Shown: piece by piece, positions 45,924 to 54,483 of the stretch
Layout of the letters: every line of letters begins with the position of its first letter
Position numbering within the stretch: position 1 is the stretch's first letter
Notes under the pieces: generated by a model
The model's input: only the letters and a program-made list of their open reading frames with translations
What the model was told of the DNA's origin: nothing
Databases searched by the model: none
Made by a program: the position numbers and the translations under genes
Origin: Prescottella soli
GTDB lineage: Bacteria > Actinomycetota > Actinomycetes > Mycobacteriales > Mycobacteriaceae
Assembly (NCBI RefSeq): GCF_040024445.1
Contig: NZ_CP157276.1
Location: 3,038,001-3,102,000, forward strand
Direction: 5' to 3'
Length of the DNA stretch: 64,000 bases

Positions 45924-47594
45924 GTGAGTGATCGTGCCCGCCATACGCGTTTCCCGTCCCGTCTTCGTCTCCGTGCGCCCCTCGCGTGCGCTGCGGTGGT
46001 CGCCGGGTTGGTGACGACGGCGCCCGTCGCCGTTGCGGAGCCCGCATCGAGCGGACCGGCGTCGTGTGTACCGTTCGGCACCGCGCAGTTGCCCCCGGGC
46101 CTGCCCTCGATGGGCGCGCGCGACGGTCTCGTCAACCTTCCTGTGTTCGTGGGCAACAACGCTCCGTCGTCGGTCGAGTTGCGCACGCAGACAACGCAGT
46201 TCAACAAGTTCTGGGACTTCTCCCTGGTCGACGGCGCGCTGCTGACCCGGCCGCGATCGTGGACCGGCGGCAACACGGAGCCCTGGCGATACGCGCCGCT
46301 GCCGGAGTGCCTGCGGGGCAGGCTGGTCGGCATCTCCGCCGACGACGACGAGCTGGCTGCAATCGACGCCGACGGTTGGATCTACACGATGGACAACGCG
46401 TCGCAGACCCCGCTCACGTGGAACTGGACGTCCGCATTCGGTGCCCCGATCTGGACCGGCGGCGGCAAGCAGCTGCTCGGCGGCGCGCCCGGGCAGTGGG
46501 CGCTGAGCGTCGCGTCGCCGTGGGACAACCAGACGTACGCGGACGTCGCAGGCCGCCTGCACTACTACGGCCTGGCGAAGATGACGATGGTGCCGTCGCT
46601 CACCGGCGACGGCAGCCGCATCACGTACGCCGACCCGTGGCTGCCCATCGACGACAGCTACGAGATCGGTGGTCCGCTCGGTGGCCGGTTCCGGTCGGTC
46701 GCGTTGTCGTCGTCTGCGTCTACGACGTTCGTGGTGAACAAATACGGCGACATGTACACGCGGAACTTCGATCCCGACGCGTCGGGATCGGACTCGATCT
46801 TCTTCCGCTACAACTGGGACGACCAGTCCGGCAAGCCGACCGCACCGAACTCGGCGTTCGAGTCGTGGTTCAAGGGATACGCCGCGATCCAGTTGCCGGC
46901 GCAGGATTGGAAGCGCCAGCCCAAGATCCCCGGCGACATCACGTCGGCGATCAGCGTCCATTCCACCGGAATCGGTCCGGACGCACGCGAACTCAGGGTC
47001 GCCGGCCGTCGGGACGGCGTCACCGGCTTCTGGCACAAGCAGCTGAACGCGCCGGCGTGGGAGTTCACCGCGACCCGGGCCGACCTACCCGGGACGCCGC
47101 TCGAGAACTCGCCGCGGGACCGTTCCGCCGACACGCTGGCGCCACCGGCGCCGTGGAACCTGTCCACCACCCTGCCGTCGCGGGACGCGTGGGTGGACGG
47201 TCAGGTGCTGGTGGACAGCGTGCTGCCGTACTCGATCCTCGATCCGCGGCTGCTCGACCAGGTGGGGCTGCACGCCGGTCCGTCCGGGTACCGCCTGTCG
47301 ATCGATCACTTCGATCCCGTCGCGACCACGCGCGCGGCCACGGTGACGGCGCCGGACGGGACGCGGATCCCGGTGGTCGTGCACACCGCGGACGGTCTGC
47401 GGTTCGCCCCGCGGGGAGCCGGACTGGATTCGCAGCCACGGCATCTCGTGGGTGCGATCGAGATCCCGCAGTCGGCGTTCGACTCCCGCGGCGGCAATCC
47501 GGCGCTCGAGGCTTTCGCGCGGGACTGGATGCGCGACAAGCGGATTGCTCCGATCAGCCTGAGCGCCACCGACACCGATCTGGTCGTGCGCTGA
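45924..47594 (+). CDS. Exported propeller-like protein of unknown function, tandem copy 2
   Basis: 556 residues, the same length as the copy at 44163 and aligned to it without net gaps (both start and stop are offset by 1761 bases). Signal peptide to about residue 39 (VAVAEPAS). It shares LAAIDADGWIYTMDN, DNQTYADVAGRLHYYG, GPLGGRFRSVALSSSASTT and the whole C-terminal domain. The last third is nearly identical at the DNA level while the middle has diverged. GTG 45924 lies 7 bases after TATATC and could be leaderless; no strong ribosome site is seen. Its stop codon abuts that of the convergent methyltransferase gene (TGATCA). Confidence 0.75.
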   Translation: MSDRARHTRFPSRLRLRAPLACAAVVAGLVTTAPVAVAEPASSGPASCVPFGTAQLPPGLPSMGARDGLVNLPVFVGNNAPSSVELRTQTTQFNKFWDFSLVDGALLTRPRSWTGGNTEPWRYAPLPECLRGRLVGISADDDELAAIDADGWIYTMDNASQTPLTWNWTSAFGAPIWTGGGKQLLGGAPGQWALSVASPWDNQTYADVAGRLHYYGLAKMTMVPSLTGDGSRITYADPWLPIDDSYEIGGPLGGRFRSVALSSSASTTFVVNKYGDMYTRNFDPDASGSDSIFFRYNWDDQSGKPTAPNSAFESWFKGYAAIQLPAQDWKRQPKIPGDITSAISVHSTGIGPDARELRVAGRRDGVTGFWHKQLNAPAWEFTATRADLPGTPLENSPRDRSADTLAPPAPWNLSTTLPSRDAWVDGQVLVDSVLPYSILDPRLLDQVGLHAGPSGYRLSIDHFDPVATTRAATVTAPDGTRIPVVVHTADGLRFAPRGAGLDSQPRHLVGAIEIPQSAFDSRGGNPALEAFARDWMRDKRIAPISLSATDTDLVVR

Positions 47595-48253
47595 TCACGG
47601 GAGTCGGCTGCCGCTGCGCATCAGCAGGTGGCCGCGGCGGTACCGTTCCGCCGCACGCGGCGCCCGCAGCATCCGGCCGACCTCGATGAATCCGGCTTCG
47701 ACGGCCAGCCCCGCGAGGTCGTCGATCGGCCACCGGTAGGCCGTCGTCACCTGGTGGTCGAATGTCGTGACCGGCGCGCCCTCCGACTCGAAGAACGCGA
47801 GCAGGAGGTGGCCGCCGGGCGTGAGTACCCGCCGGAACTCGGCGAAATACGAGGGCATGTCCTGGGGTGGGGCGTGGACGATCGAATACCAGGCCACGAT
47901 GCCGCCCAACGTCCCGTCGGCGAGATCCAGCGCATCCATGGATCCGACCTCGAACCGCAGGTCGCGGTAGGTCTCGCGGGCGAGACCGACCATCACCGGG
48001 GGTCGACGCCGAAGACCTCCAGTTCCAGGTCCCGCAGGTGCGCGGTCACACGTCCGGGGCCGCAGCCCAGTTCGGCGACGGGTCCCGAGCCGGTGGCCCG
48101 TGCGAGTTCGGCGAACGCGGCGAGCGCCGCGCGGTCCAGCGGCAGCGTATCGAGCTCGTTGCGGGCGAGTTCGGCGTAACGAACGGCCACGGCGTCGCAG
48201 GCCTCGGCTGTCCCTCGGAGATGCGGGGAGGATTCGGTCACAGGCGAGGACAT
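47595..48253 (-). pseudogene. SAM-dependent methyltransferase, interrupted by a one-base frameshift
   Basis: Two adjacent frames encode one class I methyltransferase. The upstream part (from ATG 48253) contains AELGCGPGRVTAHLRDLELEVFGVDP and then stops; the downstream part continues MVGLARETYRDLRFEVGSMDALDLADGTLGGIVAWYSIVH to a normal C-terminus. The break falls at a run of five G (47998-48002 on the plus strand). One more G would restore a single frame of about 219 codons, reading V-D-P-P-V-M-V through the junction. So the gene is inactive, slips at the homopolymer, or the sequence has an error there. All catalytic-fold motifs are otherwise intact, which favours a recent event or an assembly error. 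It lies 44 bases downstream of tetR. Confidence 0.8.
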
Positions 48254-48297
48254 TAGAGCCTGTCCCGCCGCGCCGCCGCCCGATCTGTCGGACAGGC

Positions 48298-48894
48298 CTA
48301 GCGGCCGTGCGGAATCGGCAGCGCCGCGATCGCGCGGTCGACGACGTCGTCGACGGTGAAGGTCGGCTCGGTGGTCCGGTCGATGGCGAGGCTCTCGACC
48401 ATCGACCACCAGCCGCGCAGCAGCATCCGGGTCGCGGGGGTCGGTTCGGTGCCGGTGGCCTCGAGGGTCCGGTGGACCATGGTGTTCTTCATGTGTTCGC
48501 GGATCTCCCGGATCTGCGGGTCGGCGCCGAAACCGCCGTGGAAGAACGACTGGTAGTTCGCGCCGTGCCGGTCGATGAACGAGACGAACGCGTGCACGAT
48601 CGCCCGCAGTTGGTCGGCGGTTGGGTCGGCCGCGTCCGGCACGGCGGCACGCAGCAGGCGCCGCGCGGCCGCGCCCACGACCGCGACGTAGTAGTCCTGC
48701 TTGGTCGGGAAGTACCGGAACAGCAGTCCGCGGGAGATGCCGGCCTTCTCGGCCACGTGGTCGATCGACAGCGCATGGATGGGGCGCGTCGCCAACTCCT
48801 GCAGGCCGATCGCGACGAGTTGCCGCTTGCGCTCCTCCGGGGGCAGCCGCCGCCGCGCGGTGGCCGGCCCGGGGGCTGCGGTTTCGGTCGACAC
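48298..48894 (-). CDS. TetR-family transcriptional regulator
   Basis: 198 residues. The N-terminal helix-turn-helix is HALSIDHVAEKAGISRGLLFRYFPTKQDYY, and the remainder is an all-helical ligand-binding domain. The GTG at 48894 (VSTETAAPG) starts the protein shortly before the HTH. It diverges from the acyl-CoA dehydrogenase operon and a 21-base palindrome lies between the two starts, so it most likely represses that operon and itself, released by an acyl-CoA-like ligand. Ligand is inferred from its neighbours. Confidence 0.9.
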   Translation of the reverse strand: MSTETAAPGPATARRRLPPEERKRQLVAIGLQELATRPIHALSIDHVAEKAGISRGLLFRYFPTKQDYYVAVVGAAARRLLRAAVPDAADPTADQLRAIVHAFVSFIDRHGANYQSFFHGGFGADPQIREIREHMKNTMVHRTLEATGTEPTPATRMLLRGWWSMVESLAIDRTTEPTFTVDDVVDRAIAALPIPHGR

Positions 48895-48944
48895 GAGATG
48901 ACACCGTCCAGGATCTTGATTGCGGGGCAAGTCTACGTTTAGGT

Positions 48945-48965
48945 TAACTGAGCAATGCTCAGTTA
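48945..48965. promoter_or_regulatory. TetR operator palindrome
   Basis: TAACTGAGCA (48945-48954), one central A, TGCTCAGTTA (48956-48965): perfect 10-bp arms in the tetR/acyl-CoA dehydrogenase intergenic region, 24 bases before the dehydrogenase start. Strong candidate operator. Confidence 0.8.
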
Positions 48966-48988
48966 GTCGCGACGTCACGGAGGCTGGC

Positions 48989-50221
48989 ATGGATTTCGCC
49001 CAGAGCGCCCGGTCGAAGGAGTACCTCGACCGGTTGCGAGAGTTCATCGCGACCGAGGTCGCCCCGGTCGAGGCGCGCCTGCGGGCCGAGCGGGTGGCGC
49101 CGTTCGCGCAGCGCGCCGACGTCTCCGGCGCGGCGATGTGGCAGGTGTCCGACGAGTTCCGCGCGCTGCAGGCCGAGGCCCGCGCGCGGGGCCTGTGGAA
49201 CCTCTTCCTGCCGGACACCGAACTCGGCGCCGGCCTGAGCAACGTCGACTACGCCCCGCTCGCCGAGGAGATGGGCCGCTCCCCCTTCGTCTCCGCCGTG
49301 TTCAACTGCGACGCCCCCGACACCGGCAACATGGAGGTGCTCTACCACTACGGCAGTGCGGAGCAGAAGGAGCGGTGGCTGAAGCCGTTGCTGGACGGCG
49401 AGATCCGTTCCGCGTTCTGCATGACCGAACCCGACGTCGCGTCGTCCGACGCCACCAACATGGCCGCGACGGCCGTCGTCGACGGTGACGAGGTGGTGCT
49501 GAACGGGCGCAAGTGGTGGAGCACCGGCATCGGTAGCCCGGACTGCAAGATTCTCATCTTGATGGGCCTCACCGATCCGGAAGCGCCCAAGTACCAGCGG
49601 CATTCGATGGTGCTGGTACCGATCGACACCCCCGGTGTGAAGGTCGAGCGAATGCTCTCGACCATGGGCTTCTACGACGAGCCCGGCGGGCACGGCGAGG
49701 TGTCGTTCACGAACGTGCGGCTGCCGCTCGGCGCGATTATCGCCGGTCCCGGAAGGGGATTCGAGATCGCGCAGGGTCGACTCGGGCCGGGGCGCGTGCA
49801 CCACTGCATGCGCCTGGTCGGCCTCGCGGAGGCGGCGCTCGAGCTCGCGATCCGCCGCGGCACCGAGCGCGTCGCTTTCGGCAAGCCGCTGATCAACCTG
49901 GGCGGCAACCGTGAACGCGTCGCCGACGCCCGCATCGCCATCAACCAGTTGCGGCTGTTGGTGCTCAACACCGCGTGGCTCCTCGACACCGCGGGCATCG
50001 CGGGTGCGCGGTCGGCGGTGTCGGAGATCAAGGTCGCCGCGCCGCGGGTGGCGCAGCAGGTGATCGACTTCGCGATCCAGATCCACGGCGGCGGTGGGCT
50101 GTCCGACGACTTCCCGCTCGCCGGTGCGTGGACGGCGGCGCGGGCGCTGCGGCTCGCGGACGGACCGGACGAGGTGCACCAGGGCCTGGTGGCCCGCTTC
50201 GAGTTGGGCAAGTACCTGTGA
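48989..50221 (+). CDS. Acyl-CoA dehydrogenase
   Basis: 410 residues with the three ACAD domains: N-terminal helices (RSKEYLDRLREFIATEVAPVEARL), the middle beta domain with FCMTEPDVASSDATNMAATA, WWSTGIGSPDCKI, and C-terminal helices (GPGRVHHCMRLVGLAEAALELAI ... IQIHGGGGLSDDFPLAGAW). The flavoenzyme introduces the alpha-beta double bond into an acyl-CoA. The N-terminus is of the ACAD10/11-like branch, which is commonly partnered with a phosphotransferase, encoded next here. ATG 48989 follows ACGGAGG. First gene of a three-gene operon under the TetR palindrome. Confidence 0.92.
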   Translation: MDFAQSARSKEYLDRLREFIATEVAPVEARLRAERVAPFAQRADVSGAAMWQVSDEFRALQAEARARGLWNLFLPDTELGAGLSNVDYAPLAEEMGRSPFVSAVFNCDAPDTGNMEVLYHYGSAEQKERWLKPLLDGEIRSAFCMTEPDVASSDATNMAATAVVDGDEVVLNGRKWWSTGIGSPDCKILILMGLTDPEAPKYQRHSMVLVPIDTPGVKVERMLSTMGFYDEPGGHGEVSFTNVRLPLGAIIAGPGRGFEIAQGRLGPGRVHHCMRLVGLAEAALELAIRRGTERVAFGKPLINLGGNRERVADARIAINQLRLLVLNTAWLLDTAGIAGARSAVSEIKVAAPRVAQQVIDFAIQIHGGGGLSDDFPLAGAWTAARALRLADGPDEVHQGLVARFELGKYL

Positions 50222-51285
50222 CCGCCCAGCTGCCCGACAACGCGCGAACCGTCCGCGACGAGGACGCCTTCGACGTCGACGCCGTCGCGCGGTGGTTGCA
50301 GCACAACGCCTCCGGGGATTTCGGCGGTGTTCCCGAGGTGCGCCAGTTCGCCGGCGGCGCGTCGAACCTGACGTATCTGCTGCGCTACCCGGACCGCGAC
50401 CTGGTGCTGCGTCGACCCCCGGCGGGGGCCAAGCCGTCGTCCGGGCACGACATGGTCCGCGAGTACCGCATCCAGTCCCTGCTCGCGCCGGTGTACCCAC
50501 ACGTGCCGGCGATGGTGGGGTTGTGCACCGATCCGTCGGTGCTGGGCAGCGACTTCTACGTCATGGAACGCGTCGAGGGCACCATTCTGCGGTCCGCTCC
50601 CCCGGCCGAACTGGGGCTGACCCCGGAGAACACGCGGGAGCTGTGCCTGCGTGTGATCGACCTGTTGATCGAACTGCACGGCGTCGACCCGGCGTCGTCG
50701 GGGCTCGACGAGTTCGGCCGCGGCACCGGCTATGTCGCCCGCCAGGTCGCGGGCTGGACCAAGCGCTACGCCGCCGCCCGCACCGACAACGTCCCCGACT
50801 TCGCCCGGGTGACGAGGTGGCTCGCCGACAACCAGCCGGCCGACGTCGCCTCGCGGGTGATCCACGGCGACTTCCGGCTCGACAACGTCGTGCTCGGCGA
50901 CGACCTGCGGCCGCGGGCTGTCCTGGACTGGGAGCTGGCGACGATCGGCGACCCGCTGATGGATCTCGGGTCGAGCCTGGCGTACTGGGTGCAGGCCGAC
51001 GACCACCCGATGATGCTGGCCACCAAGCGTCAGCCGTCGGACCTGCCGGGCATGCTCACCCGGCGCGAGATCGTCGAATACTACGGCGAGCGAACGGGTC
51101 TGCCGGTCGACAACTGGCGCTTCTACGAGGTGTTCGGCTTGTTCCGGCTCGCGGTGATCGCGCAGCAGATCTACTACCGCTACCACCACGGGCAGACCAC
51201 CAATCCGGCGTTCGAGCACTTCTGGATCGCCGTGGGCTACCTGGACACGCGCTGCAACGAACTGATCGACACGGAGGGCAAGTAG
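50218..51285 (+). CDS. Aminoglycoside-phosphotransferase-like kinase (ACAD10/11-associated)
   Basis: 355 residues of the APH/choline kinase fold: VRQFAGGASNLTYLLRY (nucleotide-binding loop), the YVMERVEGTIL strand, the Brenner motif VIHGDFRLDNVVLGDD and the metal motif AVLDWELATIGDPLMDLG. Together with the upstream dehydrogenase it corresponds to the two halves of eukaryotic ACAD10/11, which phosphorylate a 4-hydroxyacyl-CoA before elimination. A role in hydroxy-acid breakdown is therefore likely. The GTG overlaps the upstream stop by 4 bases (GTGA). Substrate is inferred from family knowledge. Confidence 0.85.
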   Translation: MTAQLPDNARTVRDEDAFDVDAVARWLQHNASGDFGGVPEVRQFAGGASNLTYLLRYPDRDLVLRRPPAGAKPSSGHDMVREYRIQSLLAPVYPHVPAMVGLCTDPSVLGSDFYVMERVEGTILRSAPPAELGLTPENTRELCLRVIDLLIELHGVDPASSGLDEFGRGTGYVARQVAGWTKRYAAARTDNVPDFARVTRWLADNQPADVASRVIHGDFRLDNVVLGDDLRPRAVLDWELATIGDPLMDLGSSLAYWVQADDHPMMLATKRQPSDLPGMLTRREIVEYYGERTGLPVDNWRFYEVFGLFRLAVIAQQIYYRYHHGQTTNPAFEHFWIAVGYLDTRCNELIDTEGK

Positions 51286-52046
51286 TGAGCAGCCGTACCA
51301 CGCGCAGGAACATTCTCATCACGGGCGCGAGTTCGGGCCTCGGACGGGGCATGGCACGCGAATTTGCCTCCCGGGGGAGCAATCTCGCACTCGCCGCCCG
51401 GCGCACCGAGCGGCTCGAGGAACTGCGCGACGAACTCCTGGCAGCACACCCGAACATCACGGTCGTGATCCGGCGGCTCGACGTCGACGTCCACGAGCAG
51501 GTGTTCACCGTGTTCCGGGAGTTCGACGAGGAACTGGGCGGCCTGGACCGGGTGATCGTCAACGCCGGCCTCGGTAAGGGGCAGCCGTTGGGTACGGGCT
51601 ACTTTCGTGCCAACGCCCAGACCGCCCGCACCAACTTCCTCGGCGCGCTGGCACAGAGCGAGGCGGCGCTCGAGCTGTTCCGGCCGCGGAACGCCGGCCA
51701 CGTGGTACTGATCTCGTCGGTGAGCGCGGTGCGCGGCATGCCGCGCAACCTCACGACGTACGCGGCGTCCAAGGCGGGTGTCGCGGCGCTCGGCGAGGGC
51801 ATGCGCGCCGACCTGGCGAAGACCGGCATCGGCGTCAGCACCATCTTCCCCGGCTTCATCCGGTCGGAGATCAACGAGAAGGTGAAGAAGGTGCCGTTCA
51901 TCGTCGACACCGAGACCGGCTGCCGGGCCCTGGCCGCCGCGATCGAGAAGGAGCCGAACAAGGCGTACGTCCCGACGTGGCCGTGGGCGCCGCTGTCGAT
52001 GGCGATGAAGGTGCTGCCGCTGTCGGTGGTCTCGAAGATGGCCTAG
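51285..52046 (+). CDS. Short-chain dehydrogenase/reductase
   Basis: 253 residues. TGASSGLGRGMA at the N-terminus, RRTERLEEL (Arg favouring NADP), NAGLGKG, the Ser in LISSVSAVRG, and YAASKAGVAAL with the Tyr/Lys pair. C-terminal segments PGFIRSEINEK and the basic/hydrophobic end may contact membranes. Its GTG start overlaps the preceding stop by one base (TAGTG) with GGAGGG upstream. Third gene of the TetR-controlled acyl-CoA operon; probably oxidises or reduces a fatty intermediate. Confidence 0.9.
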   Translation: MSSRTTRRNILITGASSGLGRGMAREFASRGSNLALAARRTERLEELRDELLAAHPNITVVIRRLDVDVHEQVFTVFREFDEELGGLDRVIVNAGLGKGQPLGTGYFRANAQTARTNFLGALAQSEAALELFRPRNAGHVVLISSVSAVRGMPRNLTTYAASKAGVAALGEGMRADLAKTGIGVSTIFPGFIRSEINEKVKKVPFIVDTETGCRALAAAIEKEPNKAYVPTWPWAPLSMAMKVLPLSVVSKMA

Positions 52047-52191
52047 CGCGATTCCACCGCCGACCGGTGGCCCGCACGCAGAAAGCGCCCTGACCTGTAC
52101 GTTTGCGCAATACCGGTCGGTTCATATCCGGGTGAGATAAAAATTCGATAACGCTCGACGGATTGATATCGTTTCGTTACTCTTTTGTGAC

Positions 52192-52223
52192 GGTCCCTCA
52201 TGGGAGCGCCGCTCCCTGGGGCC
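52192..52223 (+). promoter_or_regulatory. Leader hairpin upstream of the M23 peptidase gene
   Basis: GGTCCC (52192-52197) pairs with GGGGCC (52218-52223), and GGGAGC (52202-52207) with GCTCCC (52211-52216), around loop GCC, giving a two-part stem 31 bases before the GTG start. It may be a transcript leader structure. It does not match a riboswitch class I know. Confidence 0.45.
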
Positions 52224-52254
52224 GATGAGCAAGACACAAATTGAGGTAACACCC

Positions 52255-52857
52255 GTGGGCAAGCACCACCAGCCATCGCACCGTTTCGTTCGCAATTCCA
52301 TCCAGTCGAAGTCCGGCCCCCATCGAGGACCCCTGAAGGCGGCGGCGGTCGCGGCCATCGCCGGCGCCCTCCTCGTCGGAGGGGCGCAGCTCGGCGTCGC
52401 CACCGCGACCGCGGCGCCGCAACCCGCTCAGGCTGCCGGATCGGTCCACCGCCTGGGTTCGAGTTCCACTGTGGTCCAACCGGTTTCCGGTGTGCTGACG
52501 TCGCCATACGGCCCGCGCGGGAGCAGCCACCACAACGGCATCGACATCGGTGCAAGCCTCGGCACGCCGATCTACTCGGCCGCCGCCGGCTCCGTGATCT
52601 CGGCCGGTCCGGCCTCCGGGTTCGGGCAGTGGGTGCGCGTGCAGCACGACGACGGCACCATCACCGTGTACGGCCACGTCGACACCTACGTCGTGAGCGT
52701 CGGCCAGCGCGTCGCGGCGGGACAGCAGATCGCGACGGTCGGCAACCGCGGCCAGTCGACGGGCCCGCACCTGCACTTCGAGGTCTGGGATCCCAGCGGT
52801 CGGCAGGTCGATCCGCAGGTGTGGCTGCGCAGCAACGGCGTCGCCCCGACGTGGTGA
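52255..52857 (+). CDS. M23-family peptidoglycan endopeptidase, secreted
   Basis: 200 residues. A basic N-terminus and hydrophobic signal segment (AAAVAAIAGALLVGGAQLGVA) with cleavage near ATAAPQ; then the LytM/M23 domain with metal ligands in HHNGIDIGAS, the strand GFGQWVRVQHDDGTITVYGHVD, and HLHFEVWDP. It hydrolyses peptide cross-links of peptidoglycan or, if inactive, activates other hydrolases; the His and Asp ligands look intact. GTG 52255 is preferred because GAGG lies 8 bases upstream; an ATG at 52225 in frame is also possible. Its stop codon abuts that of the convergent ABC-F gene (TGATCA). Confidence 0.9.
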   Translation: MGKHHQPSHRFVRNSIQSKSGPHRGPLKAAAVAAIAGALLVGGAQLGVATATAAPQPAQAAGSVHRLGSSSTVVQPVSGVLTSPYGPRGSSHHNGIDIGASLGTPIYSAAAGSVISAGPASGFGQWVRVQHDDGTITVYGHVDTYVVSVGQRVAAGQQIATVGNRGQSTGPHLHFEVWDPSGRQVDPQVWLRSNGVAPTW

Positions 52858-54468
52858 TCACAGCGCCAGGTGATCACCGTGGAAGCGCTGCCGCATCCGA
52901 CGGTCGTGGGTGACCAGGACGACGGCACCCGCGAACGCGTCGAGCGCCTCCTCGAGCTCCTCGACCAGCGCCGGCGACAGGTGATTGGTGGGCTCGTCCA
53001 GTAGCAGCAGGTCGGCGCCCGACGTCGCCAGCAGCGCCACGTCGAGGCGTCGGCGCTGTCCGAACGACAGGTCCACGATTCGACGGTCCAGGTCTTCGGG
53101 GCGAAACAGCCCGAGCGAGAGCAGTTCGGTGGCCGCGTCGTCCGGACCGACCGGCCGTCGGCTGGTGTATGCCTGCAGAAGTGTCGCCGCGAGCGGCCAC
53201 GCACCTGCCGTCTGCCGTAGGTACCCGACTCGCACCGGTGCGCACACCGTCCCGGCATCTGGAACGACCACGCCCGCAATGACATTCAGCAGGGTGGTCT
53301 TTCCCGCGCCGTTGCGGCCGGTCACCAGCAGACGCCCGCCGAGCTGGACCTCCAGCTCGGGGATCGCCGGCCGCGACGCCACCCGCACGTCCCGCAGACG
53401 CACGAGCGGCCCGTCGGACGCCCGCGCGGTCGCCGCCGACAGCGAAGGGGTGAACCGCAACGGTTCCGGCGGCGGCGCGACCGGGTTCCGGGTGAGGCGA
53501 TCGATCCTCTCCTTGGCGTTGCGGATTCGCCCCATCGCCCCGTGATCGCGTCCGCGCGCCCGAAACGCGCCGTGACCGAATCCCGCCTTCTCCTGCTTGC
53601 GGGGAATCGCCTCCAGCCTCGCCGCGTTGGCGTCGACCAGGTGTGCGCTGCGGTCGAGTTCGAGCCGCCACTCCTCGTACTCACGCAGTCGGCGACGTCG
53701 CTCCGTGGCCTTCGCGGCGAGGTAACCGTCGTAGCCGTCGCCGTAGCGACGCACGCCTCGGTCGGCGACCTCGAGGATCACCGGTGTCAACCGGTCGAGG
53801 AACACGCGATCGTGCGTCACCGCCACCACGGTGCCCCGGTGTGCGAGCAGACGGTCCTCGAGCCACGCCACGGCTTCGTCGTCGAGGTCGTTCGTCGGCT
53901 CGTCCAGCAGGAGCAGCTCGGCGTTCGACGCCAGGCTCGCCGCCAGCGCGAGCCGGGCACGCTCCCCGCCCGAGAGCGTCGCGAACGGACGCGACCGATC
54001 GAGGTCCGGTAACCCGAGCGCGTGCAGTCCGGCGTCGACCCGGTCGTCGACGGTGTAGCCATCCCGACTCTCGAAAAGGCTTGTGAGTCGGGTGTATTCG
54101 TCGAGTACTGTGCCCAGTTCGTCGGCCGCGGCGCGCGACATCTGCCGCTCCGTGTCGCGGATCCGCGACTCCAGCGCCCGCAGATCGTGGAGGACGTGGT
54201 CGATCGCGTGCTGGACCGTCGCGCCGTCGGGTAGATCCAGCGACTGAGCGGCGTAGGCGACGCCGCCCGGCGTGACGACGTGGACGTCCCCGTTGTCGGG
54301 GCGCGTGCGACCGGCGATGAGGGCCAGCAGGGTGGACTTGCCGGAACCGTTGTCGCCGACGACGCCGACCTTCTCGCCCGGCGCGATCGGCAGGTCGACA
54401 TCGTCGAGGACGATGCGGTCGCCGTAGCGCTTCGAGGCGGCACGAAGGGAGAGTTGTGAGACGGGCAT
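52858..54468 (-). CDS. ABC-F family ATPase (ribosome-associated)
   Basis: 536 residues with two ATPase domains and no membrane helices. First domain: GDNGSGKST, LSGGERARL, LLLLDEPTNDLD. Second domain: GRNGAGKTT, LSFGQRRRLDV, LLLLDEPTNHLS. The linker (about 235-310) is charged and helical (ERRRRLREYEEWRLELDRSAH), as in ABC-F proteins that reach into the ribosome. Such proteins relieve stalled ribosomes or protect against ribosome-targeting drugs. AAGGAG precedes ATG 54468. A 285-base leader with several hairpins suggests attenuation control. Whether it gives drug resistance cannot be told from sequence. Confidence 0.9.
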   Translation of the reverse strand: MPVSQLSLRAASKRYGDRIVLDDVDLPIAPGEKVGVVGDNGSGKSTLLALIAGRTRPDNGDVHVVTPGGVAYAAQSLDLPDGATVQHAIDHVLHDLRALESRIRDTERQMSRAAADELGTVLDEYTRLTSLFESRDGYTVDDRVDAGLHALGLPDLDRSRPFATLSGGERARLALAASLASNAELLLLDEPTNDLDDEAVAWLEDRLLAHRGTVVAVTHDRVFLDRLTPVILEVADRGVRRYGDGYDGYLAAKATERRRRLREYEEWRLELDRSAHLVDANAARLEAIPRKQEKAGFGHGAFRARGRDHGAMGRIRNAKERIDRLTRNPVAPPPEPLRFTPSLSAATARASDGPLVRLRDVRVASRPAIPELEVQLGGRLLVTGRNGAGKTTLLNVIAGVVVPDAGTVCAPVRVGYLRQTAGAWPLAATLLQAYTSRRPVGPDDAATELLSLGLFRPEDLDRRIVDLSFGQRRRLDVALLATSGADLLLLDEPTNHLSPALVEELEEALDAFAGAVVLVTHDRRMRQRFHGDHLAL

Positions 54469-54483
54469 GGGCGTACTCCTTGT

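Noticed and set aside
47595-48253. Programmed ribosomal frameshifting in the methyltransferase
   Set aside because: A run of five C in the message with no visible slippery heptamer, upstream ribosome-like site or downstream structure; error or mutation is simpler.
52141-52254. Cyclic-di-AMP (ydaO-type) riboswitch before the M23 peptidase
   Set aside because: The gene type and position fit, but the conserved sequence blocks of that class are not visible; only a simple stem is seen.
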